A stretch of 52,658 nt of DNA, from positions 1 through 52,658 of the forward strand of contig JAJFHP010000018.1 in NCBI GenBank assembly GCA_021775555.1, read 5' to 3'. The translations under genes and the position numbers were made by a program. The notes below the pieces were generated by a model. The model was not told where the DNA came from. It did no database searches and was given only the letters and a program-made list of their open reading frames with translations. This DNA is from Hyphomicrobiales bacterium. GTDB taxonomy: Bacteria; Pseudomonadota; Alphaproteobacteria; Rhizobiales; Methyloligellaceae. Shown here piece after piece: positions 1-9,167 of this stretch; within the stretch, counting starts at the first letter, position 1, and every line of letters begins with the position of its first letter.

Positions 1-1363
1 CGGGAAGAGAGAAACCGCCCCGTTTCTCGGTGGCTGTCTTGGTTTCCTGCTCGCGCTGCTTGTCTTCCTGCTCGGCCTTTTGCTTGGCGCGTTTTTGCAG
101 CGTCTCATAAGCGGAAACACGGTCGACACTTTCATCATAAATGCCATGGACGGGGCTGTCCTTGAGGACATCCTTGCGCTCTGCCTTAGTTATTGGCCCT
201 AGACGCGAGGAGGGCGGGCGCACAAGCGTGCGCTGAACAATAGAAGGATGCCCTTTTTTCTCAAGCGTTGAAACAAGGGCCTCACCAACTCCAAGCTCCA
301 TGATGACTTGTGCTGTCTTGAAGTCCGGATTCGGACGGAAGGTTTCAGCCGCCGCCCTCACCGCACGCTGCTCGCGCGGCGTGAAGGCGCGAAGGGCATG
401 CTGAACCCGGTTGCCAAGCTGGCTCGATACGGTGTCGGGCACATCTAGCGGGTTCTGGGTCACGAAATAGACGCCCACACCTTTTGAGCGGATGAGGCGC
501 ACGACCTGTTCAACCTTCTCAATGAGCGCTTTCGGTGCTTCGTCGAAAAGCAGATGTGCTTCATCGAAAAAGAACACCAGAATTGGTTTTTCCGGGTCAC
601 CAATTTCAGGAAGCTCTTCGAACAACTCCGATAGAAGCCACAGCAGAAACGTCGCGTAGAGTCTTGGAGACTGCATCAATTTGTCGGCCGCCAGCACATT
701 GATATAGCCCTCGCCTTTGCGGGTTGTCCGCATCAGGTCTTTAATTTCGAGCGCAGGTTCGCCGAAGAAATGTTCACCTCCCTGTTCTTCCAGCACGAGC
801 AAGGAACGCTGGATTGCGCCAACTGACGCTTTGGAGACATTGCCATACTCCGCTGATAGCTCTTTAGCGCGCTCGGAGACATTGACCATAAGCGCGCGCA
901 GATCTTTCAAATCGAGAATGAGAAGGCCTTCTTCATCCGCAACGCGAAATGCTATGTTCAAAACGCCTTCCTGGGTGTCGTTCAAATTCATCAGGCGCGA
1001 GAGCAGCAATGGCCCCATTTCGCTGACCGTCGTTCGGATGGGATGCCCCTGTTCACCAAACAGGTCCCAGAACACGGTTGGAAAGGCTTCATATTCATAG
1101 TCATCAAATTCAATCGTCTTAGCCCGTTTCTCCAGAAAGTCCTTTGCTACGCCTGATGCCGCTACACCGGACAGATCGCCCTTCACGTCAGCGCAGAAAA
1201 CGGGCACGCCGTGTTTTGAAAACCCTTCAGCCAGTATCTGCAACGAAACGGTCTTGCCCGTGCCAGTGGCTCCAGTGATAAGCCCGTGGCGGTTGGCAAG
1301 CTTCAGGCGCAGGGATTCCCGCTTGTTGCTTTTGCCAATGAATACAGTTTCGTCGTCGAGCAT
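1..1363 (-). CDS. HerA-like ATPase, DUF853 family (3' part cut by window edge)
   Basis: This is the N-terminal 454 codons of a P-loop ATPase of the DUF853/HerA-helicase-like family; the C-terminus lies outside the window. Residues 31-38 read GATGTGKT (Walker A), and a Walker B-like [14 protein letters not shown] follows at about residues 255-268. A later segment reading VTQNPLDVP is typical of the sensor region of this family. The tail becomes Lys/Glu/Arg-rich near the window edge. The ATG at 1363 has a GAGGGGG ribosome-binding site just upstream. Members are cytosolic and are often annotated as nucleotide-triphosphatases of unknown cellular role; HerA relatives translocate DNA. It is divergent from the DUF4332 gene. 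Family confidence is high; exact role is unknown. Confidence 0.9.
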   Translation of the reverse strand, partial: MLDDETVFIGKSNKRESLRLKLANRHGLITGATGTGKTVSLQILAEGFSKHGVPVFCADVKGDLSGVAASGVAKDFLEKRAKTIEFDDYEYEAFPTVFWDLFGEQGHPIRTTVSEMGPLLLSRLMNLNDTQEGVLNIAFRVADEEGLLILDLKDLRALMVNVSERAKELSAEYGNVSKASVGAIQRSLLVLEEQGGEHFFGEPALEIKDLMRTTRKGEGYINVLAADKLMQSPRLYATFLLWLLSELFEELPEIGDPEKPILVFFFDEAHLLFDEAPKALIEKVEQVVRLIRSKGVGVYFVTQNPLDVPDTVSSQLGNRVQHALRAFTPREQRAVRAAAETFRPNPDFKTAQVIMELGVGEALVSTLEKKGHPSIVQRTLVRPPSSRLGPITKAERKDVLKDSPVHGIYDESVDRVSAYETLQKRAKQKAEQEDKQREQETKTATEKRGGFSLP

Positions 1364-1562
1364 ACTGCCCCCTCGTCTAAGATAAATCCGGATCTGGTCA
1401 GTTTATCCGTGCCCGCAGAACCAGTGCAATCCTACTAAGCCATTCACACGCCAGAAGCGAGACCGGATTGCCACCTCAACCAATCCCTTGTCCACAATCA
1501 ATAGTATGTATACAAGTCCGGGGACTTAAGCTGAGAGCTGATTATTACGAGGAGTGCTGGAG

Positions 1563-1970
1563 ATGAGTTATCCGATCATCGACATTGAGGGGATCGGCCC
1601 TAAATACACCAAGATGCTGAAAAAAGTAGGTGTCACACAAACCAAACACTTGTTGAGCCGTGGCGCGTCCAAAAAAGGCCGTAAGGATCTTGCGACAGAG
1701 GCCGGCCTCAAGGAAACACAAATTCTCAAATGGACGAATATGGCGGACCTGATGCGGATCCGCGGAGTTGGCGAGGAATATTCCGAACTTCTCGAGGTCG
1801 CCGGGGTTGATACTGTCAAGGAATTGCGCAACCGCAAGGCTGAAAACCTCTATGAGAAAATGGCGGAAGTGAACACCAAGAAGAAACTTGTGCGCCAACT
1901 GCCTGGACCCAAGCAAGTTAAAGGCTGGGTGGCGCACGCCAAGAAACTCAAGCCAGTTATGACCTACTAG
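1563..1970 (+). CDS. DUF4332 helix-hairpin-helix protein
   Basis: A 135-residue cytosolic protein with two helix-hairpin-helix-like segments, one at about residues 6-20 (IEGIGPKYTKML) and one at about 60-80 (IRGVGEEYSELL). This is the layout of DUF4332 proteins, which resemble the non-specific DNA-binding HhH folds of DNA repair and ligase proteins. I chose the ATG at 1563 because GGAG at 1551-1554 lies 8 bases upstream; an in-frame GTG at 1554 would overlap that site. The last residues are basic and probably contact nucleic acid. It stands alone, with its own intrinsic terminator 28 bases downstream. Family assignment is from motif recall; the DNA-binding role is inferred. Confidence 0.85.
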   Translation: MSYPIIDIEGIGPKYTKMLKKVGVTQTKHLLSRGASKKGRKDLATEAGLKETQILKWTNMADLMRIRGVGEEYSELLEVAGVDTVKELRNRKAENLYEKMAEVNTKKKLVRQLPGPKQVKGWVAHAKKLKPVMTY

Positions 1971-1998
1971 GTCACTCCAGCACCTAAGAAATTCAAAG

Positions 1999-2027
1999 CG
2001 GCGGTTCCTCGGAGCCGCCGTTTTTTT
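1999..2027 (+). terminator. Intrinsic terminator after the DUF4332 gene
   Basis: A 9-bp GC-rich stem (1999-2007 with 2012-2020, one G-T pair) closes a CTCG tetraloop and is followed directly by seven T residues at 2021-2027. It lies 28 bases after the DUF4332 stop codon. It is the clearest Rho-independent terminator in the window and separates this gene from the methylmalonyl-CoA module. Confidence 0.9.
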
Positions 2028-2124
2028 ATGCGCGACATTTGAGCCGGGTCCACCACGCAAATGGAATATGTTAGGACAATAGAGAATTTCAGGAACATGA
2101 CGACGGACATACGGAGCATATAAG

Positions 2125-3354
2125 ATGTTCGAGTTGACCAAAGACCAACAAGAATTGCAGTTGCGCGCACGGGCATTTGCCGAGGCTGAACTCCCCGGCC
2201 GTGCCGCACAGATTGACGAAACTCAGGAGTACCCTTGGGATATCGTAGAGAAACTGGCCAAGGCCGGTTTCACCGGAATGACTGTGCCGGACGAGTTTGG
2301 CGGCCAGGGTCTTACCTATCTGGATACGGTTCTTGTTATTGAGGAGATGGCGAAAATCTGCGGCGTCACGGCCCGCATCGTGGTGGAAACCAATATGGGC
2401 GCAGTCGGCGCCATCATGGCCTACGGATCAAAAGCCCAAAAAGAACTGGTGGCTAAAATGGTTCTTGAGGGTGACAAGCCAGCCATCTGCATGACTGAAC
2501 CTGACGCCGGCAGTGCATTGACCGAGCTCACAACAACAGCCGTGAAGAAAGGCGACCAATACGTCATCAACGGCACAAAGCACTGGATTACCGGTGGTGG
2601 TGTATCACGGCTGCATGTGATCTTTGCCCGAGTTATCGATGATGGAGAGGATCAGGGTATCGGTGGATTTATCGCCATTCGAGATGAAGACGAGGGCCTT
2701 GTGATTGGCAAGCGCGAAATGGCAATGGGCCTGCGCGGAATTCCTGAAACCATTGTTGAATTTAAAGATCTCATCCTGGGGCCTGATCGCATGATCGTTC
2801 CCCCAGAAGGCATTCGCAAGGGCTTCGCCGGATTGATGAACGCTTATAACGGCCAACGCACGGGGGCTGCGACCGTCGCCCTTGGCATTGCAACGGGCGC
2901 GTATAATATCGCCATGGAATATGCCAAGACGAGACATCAGTTCGGCAGGCCCATTTGCGAATTTCAGGGCTTGCAATGGATGCTTGCCGACATGTCGATA
3001 GCGCTGGAAGCCGCCAGAATGCTTGTCCATAAAGCAGCGGCAAGTGCAGGAAAAGATGGCTTTGCTGACCCACTGCTGGCAGCTCAGGCAAAAATCATGG
3101 CCGCCGATACAGCAATCATGGTCACCAACAACGCATTGCAGATTCATGGGGCACCGGGTTATTCCAAACGCTTGCCACTGGAACGCATGGCGCGCGATGC
3201 ACGCATGTTCACTATTGGTGGTGGCACGGCGCAGCTCTTGAGAAATCTGGTGGCGAGCCGCATTCTTGACCGGAAGTTCCCGCAAAGACGGAATGGCTAT
3301 GATGGTTGGGAAGACGAAGCGCCTTCAAGCGTAGAGCAGCGCAAGCAGGGCTAG
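2125..3354 (+). CDS. Acyl-CoA dehydrogenase-fold flavoprotein lacking the catalytic Glu; candidate 3-sulfinopropanoyl-CoA desulfinase
   Basis: 409 residues with the full acyl-CoA dehydrogenase layout: N-terminal helical domain, middle beta domain (TEPDAGSALTEL at about 124-135) and C-terminal helices with RHQFGRPI and QIHGAPGYSK. In ordinary dehydrogenases the catalytic base sits in a Y-E-G-T motif; here the same place reads I-G-G-G-T (Glu replaced by Gly366). Loss of this Glu, an Arg at position 84 and a Gln at 244 recall the desulfinase Acd of Advenella (Arg84 and Gln246, from memory). That enzyme turns 3-sulfinopropanoyl-CoA into propionyl-CoA and sulfite. The mutase genes directly downstream would consume propionyl-CoA after carboxylation. 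Other Glu-less family members (reductases, lyases) remain possible. The start has GGAG 9 bases upstream. Confidence 0.85.
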   Translation: MFELTKDQQELQLRARAFAEAELPGRAAQIDETQEYPWDIVEKLAKAGFTGMTVPDEFGGQGLTYLDTVLVIEEMAKICGVTARIVVETNMGAVGAIMAYGSKAQKELVAKMVLEGDKPAICMTEPDAGSALTELTTTAVKKGDQYVINGTKHWITGGGVSRLHVIFARVIDDGEDQGIGGFIAIRDEDEGLVIGKREMAMGLRGIPETIVEFKDLILGPDRMIVPPEGIRKGFAGLMNAYNGQRTGAATVALGIATGAYNIAMEYAKTRHQFGRPICEFQGLQWMLADMSIALEAARMLVHKAAASAGKDGFADPLLAAQAKIMAADTAIMVTNNALQIHGAPGYSKRLPLERMARDARMFTIGGGTAQLLRNLVASRILDRKFPQRRNGYDGWEDEAPSSVEQRKQG

Positions 3355-3371
3355 AAGGCTCCGACAAGACA

Positions 3372-5252
3372 ATGAGCGAACTACCACTTGCTGAAGACTT
3401 TCCCCAAGCAGATGATGACGTCTGGCGGGCACTTGTGGACAAGGCCCTCAAGGGCGCGGACTTTGACGAGACGCTTGTCTCAACCACACATGACGGGCTT
3501 AAGATAAAACCACTTTATACACGTGGAAATGCGGTTGCTGCGGGCAGTGCAGGGATACCGGGCACCTCACCATTTATACGGGGGTTTGGCGCCACCGGTG
3601 GCGAACCGCCTTGGGACATCCGCCAGCTGTATGCTTCAGCTGACCCGGTGCAAACCAATACGGCCATCCTAGAAGACCTTGAAGGTGGCACCACGGCGAT
3701 TGCCTTGCAAATAGCGGCGCCTGGTCAGAACGGTTTAAAACTCTCTGAGAATGATGAACTTGATCGCGCCCTCCATGGCGTCGCGCTTGATCTTGCCGGT
3801 GTCTGGCTTGAAGCAGGACATGGTGCAGCAATAGCTGCCTCCGCCCTCCAGAACGTCTGGAGCAAAAATGACATTGGCGATGACAAGGCCATAGGCGGAT
3901 TCGGGGCCGACCCACTTGGCGTGATGGCGCGCACTGGTGGTCATCCGCTCTCGCTGGAACAGGCTTTGTCAGAAATGGCCGGGCTTGCAGTCCTGACTCA
4001 TGAGCGCTACCCGCAGGTTACGGCCATGCTCATAGACGCCCGGCCCTATCACGGAGGAGGCGGTAGCGAGGCACAGGAGCTTGCCTGTTTATGCGCGACC
4101 ACGGTCGCCTATCTGCGGGCGATGGAGGATGCGGGTCTTGCTCCTTTAGACGGACTGGCGCAAATGGAATTCGCACTTGCGTGTGACGCCGATATGTTTG
4201 CTAACATCGCCAAGCTGCGCGCAGCCCGCGCACTCATTGCCCGTATCGCGGATATCTCAGGCGCTGGAGATGCGCTCCCCGGCTTGCGTCTCCATGCCAT
4301 GACGTCGTTCAGGATGTTTTCCTGCCTCGACCCTCATGTGAATATCCTGCGCACTACCATTGCCTCGGCAGCTGCAGCACTTGGCGGCGCCAACTCGCTC
4401 ACCACATTGCCATTCACATTTGCAAACGGCCAGCCGGACGCTTTTGCGCGGCGCATCGCCCGTAACATCCAGATTATATTGCAGGAAGAATCCTCTCTTG
4501 GCATTGTTCTCGATCCTTCGGGAGGTAGTTGGTACGTCGAAGATTTCACACGAGATCTTGCGAACAGGGCCTGGGAGCTGTTCCAGGATATCGAGGCGCA
4601 AGGCGGTATGGCGCAAGCACTCGCCAAGGGAACCATTCAGGCGATGCTCCGTGAAACCTCTCAGAAACGCGCGCACGATATGACACTCGGAAGCGGAGAA
4701 ATGACAGGAGTTAGTTCCTTCCCCAATCTTGGCGAGGCAGCTGTTGTCACTGTGCCGCACCCGCTGCCCGATGATCTGGAAGATCCCGCCATTACCGTTG
4801 AATCCATTCCGCTCTGCCGCCCGGCAGAACCTTTCGAAACGCTGCGCGCGGCGTCAGACGCCTATATGGAAACACACCAAGAACGCCCGAAAACCGTGCT
4901 CCTCACGCTTGGCAAGGCCAGCGATCATGCAGCACTTATGACTTACGCAGAGAGCTTTTTTGCCGCCGGTGGTATTGAGACCCCTGCATGCAAGGGCAGT
5001 GGCGCATACGACCCTGCAATCTCACCAATTGCCTGCATCTGCTCCAGTGATGAAATTTACAAGAACGAAGGAGTTGAGGCCGCAAAATCACTTAAAAAAG
5101 CCGGTGCGGAATGTGTTTATGCAATCGGGCGGCCTGGAGACTTGCGCAAGGAGCTTAAGGCAGCCGGTGTTGACGGATTTATTCACCAGGGCTGTGATAT
5201 CATTGGAACACTTGAAGAAGCCCATGATGTATTGGGGCTGAAGCCTCGATAG
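3372..5252 (+). CDS. mutA: Methylmalonyl-CoA mutase, small (non-catalytic) subunit
   Basis: 626 residues, the usual length of the small subunit. The TIM-barrel half carries the family motif GGSWYVEDFTRDLANRAW at about residues 383-400. The C-terminal flavodoxin-like half has TLGKASDHAA where the catalytic subunit has its cobalamin-ligating D-x-H-x-x-G, so this chain cannot bind B12. It pairs with MutB to convert (R)-methylmalonyl-CoA to succinyl-CoA at the end of propionyl-CoA degradation. I take the ATG at 3372 as the start; an in-frame TTG at 3306 lies inside the preceding gene. It lies 17 bases after the dehydrogenase-like gene and 12 bases before mutB, so the three are surely co-transcribed. 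Confidence 0.93.
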   Translation: MSELPLAEDFPQADDDVWRALVDKALKGADFDETLVSTTHDGLKIKPLYTRGNAVAAGSAGIPGTSPFIRGFGATGGEPPWDIRQLYASADPVQTNTAILEDLEGGTTAIALQIAAPGQNGLKLSENDELDRALHGVALDLAGVWLEAGHGAAIAASALQNVWSKNDIGDDKAIGGFGADPLGVMARTGGHPLSLEQALSEMAGLAVLTHERYPQVTAMLIDARPYHGGGGSEAQELACLCATTVAYLRAMEDAGLAPLDGLAQMEFALACDADMFANIAKLRAARALIARIADISGAGDALPGLRLHAMTSFRMFSCLDPHVNILRTTIASAAAALGGANSLTTLPFTFANGQPDAFARRIARNIQIILQEESSLGIVLDPSGGSWYVEDFTRDLANRAWELFQDIEAQGGMAQALAKGTIQAMLRETSQKRAHDMTLGSGEMTGVSSFPNLGEAAVVTVPHPLPDDLEDPAITVESIPLCRPAEPFETLRAASDAYMETHQERPKTVLLTLGKASDHAALMTYAESFFAAGGIETPACKGSGAYDPAISPIACICSSDEIYKNEGVEAAKSLKKAGAECVYAIGRPGDLRKELKAAGVDGFIHQGCDIIGTLEEAHDVLGLKPR

Positions 5253-5264
5253 GGTCTGGATAAG

Positions 5265-7427
5265 ATGAGCCAGCTACCAGATTTCACTACGGTCGAATTC
5301 GATGCCAAGGCGGCAACTGCCGCGCTTGCACCCGGCGCACCGCATGAAACGCCTGAAGGCATCGCAATCAAGCCGGTTTATTCAGACGCAGACCTTGAGG
5401 GACTCGACTTTCTGGATTCGCGCCCTGGCCTGCCCCCCTATATTCGCGGCCCCTACCCGACCATGTATGTGCAGCGGCCCTGGACCATCCGCCAATATGC
5501 GGGGTTCTCAACGGCTGAAGACTCCAACGCCTTTTACCGGCGCAACCTGGCAGCGGGGCAACAGGGCGTCTCCATCGCCTTCGATCTTGCAACTCATCGA
5601 GGGTATGATTCCGATCATCCGCGCGTGCAGGGTGACGTGGGTATGGCCGGGGTGGCCATAGACTCCATTTACGACATGCGCACTTTGTTCCATGGCATTC
5701 CTCTGGATAAGATTTCCGTCTCCATGACCATGAACGGGGCGGTGCTGCCAATCCTTGCGCTCTATATCGTGGCTGGCGAAGAACAGGGTGTCCCTGCGGA
5801 AAAACTCTCCGGCACCATTCAGAACGATATTCTGAAAGAGTTCATGGTGCGCAACACCTATATCTATCCACCCGCACCCTCCATGCGGATCATCTCCGAC
5901 ATTTTCGCCTACACAGCCAAGAACATGCCGAAATTCAACTCGATTTCGATCTCCGGCTACCACATGCAGGAAGCGGGCGCGACGGCTGATCTGGAACTCG
6001 CCTATACGCTGGCCGATGGCCTGCAATATGTGCGCAAGGGCGTCGAGGCTGGCATGGATATCGATAGCTTTGCACCAAGGCTCTCCTTCTTCTGGGCGAT
6101 TGGCATGAACTTCTTCATGGAGATCGCCAAGATGCGGGCCGCCCGCGCGTTGTGGGCCAAGCTCATGAGCGAATTTAACCCGAAAAATCCGCGCTCTTTG
6201 AGCCTGCGCACCCATTGCCAGACGAGCGGGTGGAGCCTCACCGCGCAGGATGTATTCAACAATGTCTCGCGCACCTGCATTGAGGCCATGGCCGCAACCC
6301 AAGGTCACACACAGTCGCTGCACACCAATGCGCTCGATGAGGCGCTTGCCCTTCCGACAGATTTCAGCGCCCGCATCGCCCGCAACACGCAGCTTGTGCT
6401 TCAGCAGGAATCCGGCACCACGAAGGTGATCGACCCCTGGGGCGGGAGCTACTATGTGGAACGGCTGACCGCTGACCTCGCTGCTAAAGCCTGGGAACAC
6501 ATCCAGGAAGTGGAAGAGCTGGGCGGGATGTCAAAAGCCATTGAAGCCGGCATCCCCAAACTCAAGATCGAGGAAGCCGCGGCCCGCACACAGGGACGCA
6601 TCGACTCAGGCCGCCAGACCATTGTCGGCGTAAACAAGTTCCGCGTGGCCGACGAAGCGGATATTGAAATTCTCAAGGTCGACAATCAAGCGGTACGCCG
6701 CCAGCAGCACGAAAAGCTAGAACGACTGCGTGCGGAACGTGATGAGAGGCAATGCCAGGCCGCACTTGACGCTCTCACCAAATGCGCCGACACAGGAGAA
6801 GGGAACCTTCTCAGCGCTTGTGTAGATGCGGCGCGCGCCATGGCAACAGTCGGTGAAATCTCTAGCGCCATGGAGAAGGTCTTCGGCAGGCACCGGGCGG
6901 AAGTGAAAGCCATTACCGGTGTCTACAAAGCAGAAATGGGGACCATGCAGAAATCACTCGCACGGGTTCAGGAACTGGTCGAGGCGTTCGAGGAACATGA
7001 AGGACGCCGCCCGCGCATTCTAGTCGCCAAGGTTGGGCAGGACGGGCACGACCGGGGGCAGAAGGTTATCGCCTCAGCATTTGCCGATCTGGGGTTTGAC
7101 GTGGATATCGGCGCGCTGTTCCAGACCCCCGAGGAAGCCGCCCGCCAGGCGATCGAGAATGATGTGCATATTGTCGGCGTCTCTTCACTTGCTGCCAGCC
7201 ACCTGACATTGGTGCCGGAACTTCGCGAAGCACTGGAATCTCAGGGACGTAGTGACATCATGATTGTCGCCGGGGGGGTTATCCCGCCACAAGACTATGA
7301 TGAACTTTATGCAGCTGGCGCGAAAGCCATCTTTGGACCCGGCACTGTGATAGCCGACGCTGCAGCGGATCTGCTGGTGAAACTCTCCGCTCAACTGGGG
7401 TTCAAGCCAAGTGCTGCGGCCGAGTAG
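5265..7427 (+). CDS. mutB: Methylmalonyl-CoA mutase, large catalytic subunit
   Basis: 720 residues, matching the family. The N-terminal part contains the substrate barrel with [18 protein letters not shown] and [20 protein letters not shown]; the C-terminal B12 domain has D593-G-H595-D-R-G598, the base-off/His-on cobalamin ligand motif, followed by GVSSLAASH. The enzyme isomerises methylmalonyl-CoA to succinyl-CoA by an adenosylcobalamin radical mechanism and feeds the TCA cycle. It is followed 9 bases later by meaB. No epimerase or propionyl-CoA carboxylase gene is in the window, so those steps must be encoded elsewhere. Confidence 0.97.
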   Translation: MSQLPDFTTVEFDAKAATAALAPGAPHETPEGIAIKPVYSDADLEGLDFLDSRPGLPPYIRGPYPTMYVQRPWTIRQYAGFSTAEDSNAFYRRNLAAGQQGVSIAFDLATHRGYDSDHPRVQGDVGMAGVAIDSIYDMRTLFHGIPLDKISVSMTMNGAVLPILALYIVAGEEQGVPAEKLSGTIQNDILKEFMVRNTYIYPPAPSMRIISDIFAYTAKNMPKFNSISISGYHMQEAGATADLELAYTLADGLQYVRKGVEAGMDIDSFAPRLSFFWAIGMNFFMEIAKMRAARALWAKLMSEFNPKNPRSLSLRTHCQTSGWSLTAQDVFNNVSRTCIEAMAATQGHTQSLHTNALDEALALPTDFSARIARNTQLVLQQESGTTKVIDPWGGSYYVERLTADLAAKAWEHIQEVEELGGMSKAIEAGIPKLKIEEAAARTQGRIDSGRQTIVGVNKFRVADEADIEILKVDNQAVRRQQHEKLERLRAERDERQCQAALDALTKCADTGEGNLLSACVDAARAMATVGEISSAMEKVFGRHRAEVKAITGVYKAEMGTMQKSLARVQELVEAFEEHEGRRPRILVAKVGQDGHDRGQKVIASAFADLGFDVDIGALFQTPEEAARQAIENDVHIVGVSSLAASHLTLVPELREALESQGRSDIMIVAGGVIPPQDYDELYAAGAKAIFGPGTVIADAAADLLVKLSAQLGFKPSAAAE

Positions 7428-7436
7428 CCCACAAGA

Positions 7437-8450
7437 ATGAGCGTGGGGAATAAACAACGCAGCGAACTTACCCTGCAGGACTATGCGGACGGCGTGCGCT
7501 CAGGCGACCGGGTTATGCTCGCACGTGCCATCACTCTCATTGAAAGCAAAAGAGAAGAGCACCAGACGCTTGCGCAAAAGTTGTTGCAGGCGTTGCTGCC
7601 CGATACGGGCAAGGCCTACCGGGTGGGCATAACCGGAGTCCCCGGTGTCGGCAAATCAACCGCCATCGACCAGTTGGGCACGAACCTCACTGCATCAGGT
7701 CATAAGGTTGCCGTGCTCGCGGTCGACCCCTCCTCCACCCGCTCTGGTGGTTCAGTACTTGGCGACAAGACACGCATGCCCCGCCTTGCACAGGATGAGA
7801 ATTCCTATGTCCGCCCTTCACCCACATCCGGTACGCTCGGTGGTGTCACGCGCAAAACACGCGAGACCATGTCGCTATGCGAAGCGGCCGGGTTTGGCGT
7901 CATCCTGGTGGAGACCGTGGGCGTGGGACAATCCGAGACAGCCGTTGCTGAAATGGTGGATTTCTTCCTCGCCCTCATGCTGCCGGGTGCCGGTGATGAA
8001 CTGCAGGGCATCAAGAAAGGCATCATCGAGATTGCCGACATGATCGCCATCAACAAGGCGGACGGTGACAATGTCACCCGCGCCAAGACGGCGGCCAGTG
8101 TTTATCGCGCGGCACTCAATATCATTGCCTCGACCAGCCCGAACTGGTCCCCTCCTGTCCTCACCATTTCGGGGTTAGAGAATTTGGGGCTGGATGAGTT
8201 ATGGAATTCCATTGAGCGGCACCGTCAGACACTTACAGGTTCAGGCGAATATGAAGAACGCCGGCAGGACCAGGCCGTCAAATGGATGCATGACATGCTG
8301 GAAGACCGGTTAAAGGCTGCTCTCAAGGCCAATCGGAATGTCGCGGCACGATTGCCAAAAATAGAAGCCCAGATTCGTAACGGCAAGCTCACACCAGCCC
8401 TTGGCGTTGAGGAAATCCTGGAGCTGATGGGAACTGAGCAGAACAAGTAA
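7437..8450 (+). CDS. meaB: Methylmalonyl-CoA mutase-associated GTPase MeaB (ArgK)
   Basis: 337 residues of the G3E P-loop GTPase family. Walker A reads GVPGVGKS at residues 67-74, VDPSSTRSGGSVLGDKTRM follows at about 96-114, and the base-recognition motif is NKAD. The C-terminal helical arm (about 260-337) is the dimerisation part typical of MeaB. It protects and reloads the B12 mutase, gating transfer of adenosylcobalamin. The start codon lies 9 bases after the mutB stop, the standard operon order mutA-mutB-meaB. Old annotations as an arginine/ornithine transport ATPase (ArgK) refer to the same family. Confidence 0.95.
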   Translation: MSVGNKQRSELTLQDYADGVRSGDRVMLARAITLIESKREEHQTLAQKLLQALLPDTGKAYRVGITGVPGVGKSTAIDQLGTNLTASGHKVAVLAVDPSSTRSGGSVLGDKTRMPRLAQDENSYVRPSPTSGTLGGVTRKTRETMSLCEAAGFGVILVETVGVGQSETAVAEMVDFFLALMLPGAGDELQGIKKGIIEIADMIAINKADGDNVTRAKTAASVYRAALNIIASTSPNWSPPVLTISGLENLGLDELWNSIERHRQTLTGSGEYEERRQDQAVKWMHDMLEDRLKAALKANRNVAARLPKIEAQIRNGKLTPALGVEEILELMGTEQNK

Positions 8451-8465
8451 GCTGAATGCATCCTC

Positions 8466-9113
8466 ATGCCGCCCCGTGAAAACATCAAAGTCCTGGTGAC
8501 CGGATTCGGAGCCTTTCCTGGCGTCCGGTCAAACCCGAGCGGAGAGTTACTGGACCGACTCAAGAACCGGCCAATCCGGTTAAACTCCCGGGTTAAACTT
8601 AGAACAGCGCTTATTCCCACCAGATGGGATGAGGTGGAAAAATTTACCGATGGAACACTTGCCGAATTTGATCCTGATATCGCGCTTCATTTCGGCGTCC
8701 ATTCACGCATCAAGGGTCTGCGAATAGAAAAATTGGCCCACAATTGCACATGCACTCAGGCGGATGCATCGGGTAAGACTGCACCGCGCCATCGCGTGGT
8801 GGACCCTGCCCCACGGGCTCTCAAATCCACACTTGAAACGCAAAGACTGCTTACCCAATTGCACGCACGTGGTGTGCCCGCTCAAAGTTCCACAAACGCG
8901 GGACGCTATCTCTGCAACGCATTGCTGTTTGCCTCGCTGTATCAGGCCGGCGGGCGAGCTTCACTACGCCAAACCGGTTTTATTCATATTCCGCCGTTTA
9001 CCGCGCGAGCTATGGAGAAAAACGCCACGCTGCATGGCGTTGAAATTATTCTCGGCTATTGTGTCGCCAGATATATTCACCAGACCCTCCTCATCACGGC
9101 ATCAGACGGTTAA
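8466..9113 (+). CDS. pcp: Pyroglutamyl-peptidase I (peptidase C15)
   Basis: 215 residues. The N-terminus VLVTGFGAFPGVRSNPS is the family signature. The catalytic Cys is C150 in TNAGRYLCNALLF, the His is H174 in FIHIPPF, and a plausible catalytic Glu is E88 in LRIEKLAHN. The enzyme removes N-terminal pyroglutamate from peptides in the cytosol. It starts 15 bases after meaB and may ride on its transcript, although no metabolic link is apparent. The GVHS segment before E88 departs from the better known Bacillus enzymes, as in other alphaproteobacterial members. Confidence 0.87.
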   Translation: MPPRENIKVLVTGFGAFPGVRSNPSGELLDRLKNRPIRLNSRVKLRTALIPTRWDEVEKFTDGTLAEFDPDIALHFGVHSRIKGLRIEKLAHNCTCTQADASGKTAPRHRVVDPAPRALKSTLETQRLLTQLHARGVPAQSSTNAGRYLCNALLFASLYQAGGRASLRQTGFIHIPPFTARAMEKNATLHGVEIILGYCVARYIHQTLLITASDG

Positions 9114-9167
9114 CGCTGCTAGGTATCGTGCTTGCGTTGTGATGCCATTCAGAAGCACAAAGGATCC

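Noticed and set aside
5508-6500. Long open frame (330 codons) on the minus strand
   Set aside because: It lies wholly inside mutB, whose frame has clear family motifs; the antisense frame has no family feature and no ribosome site.
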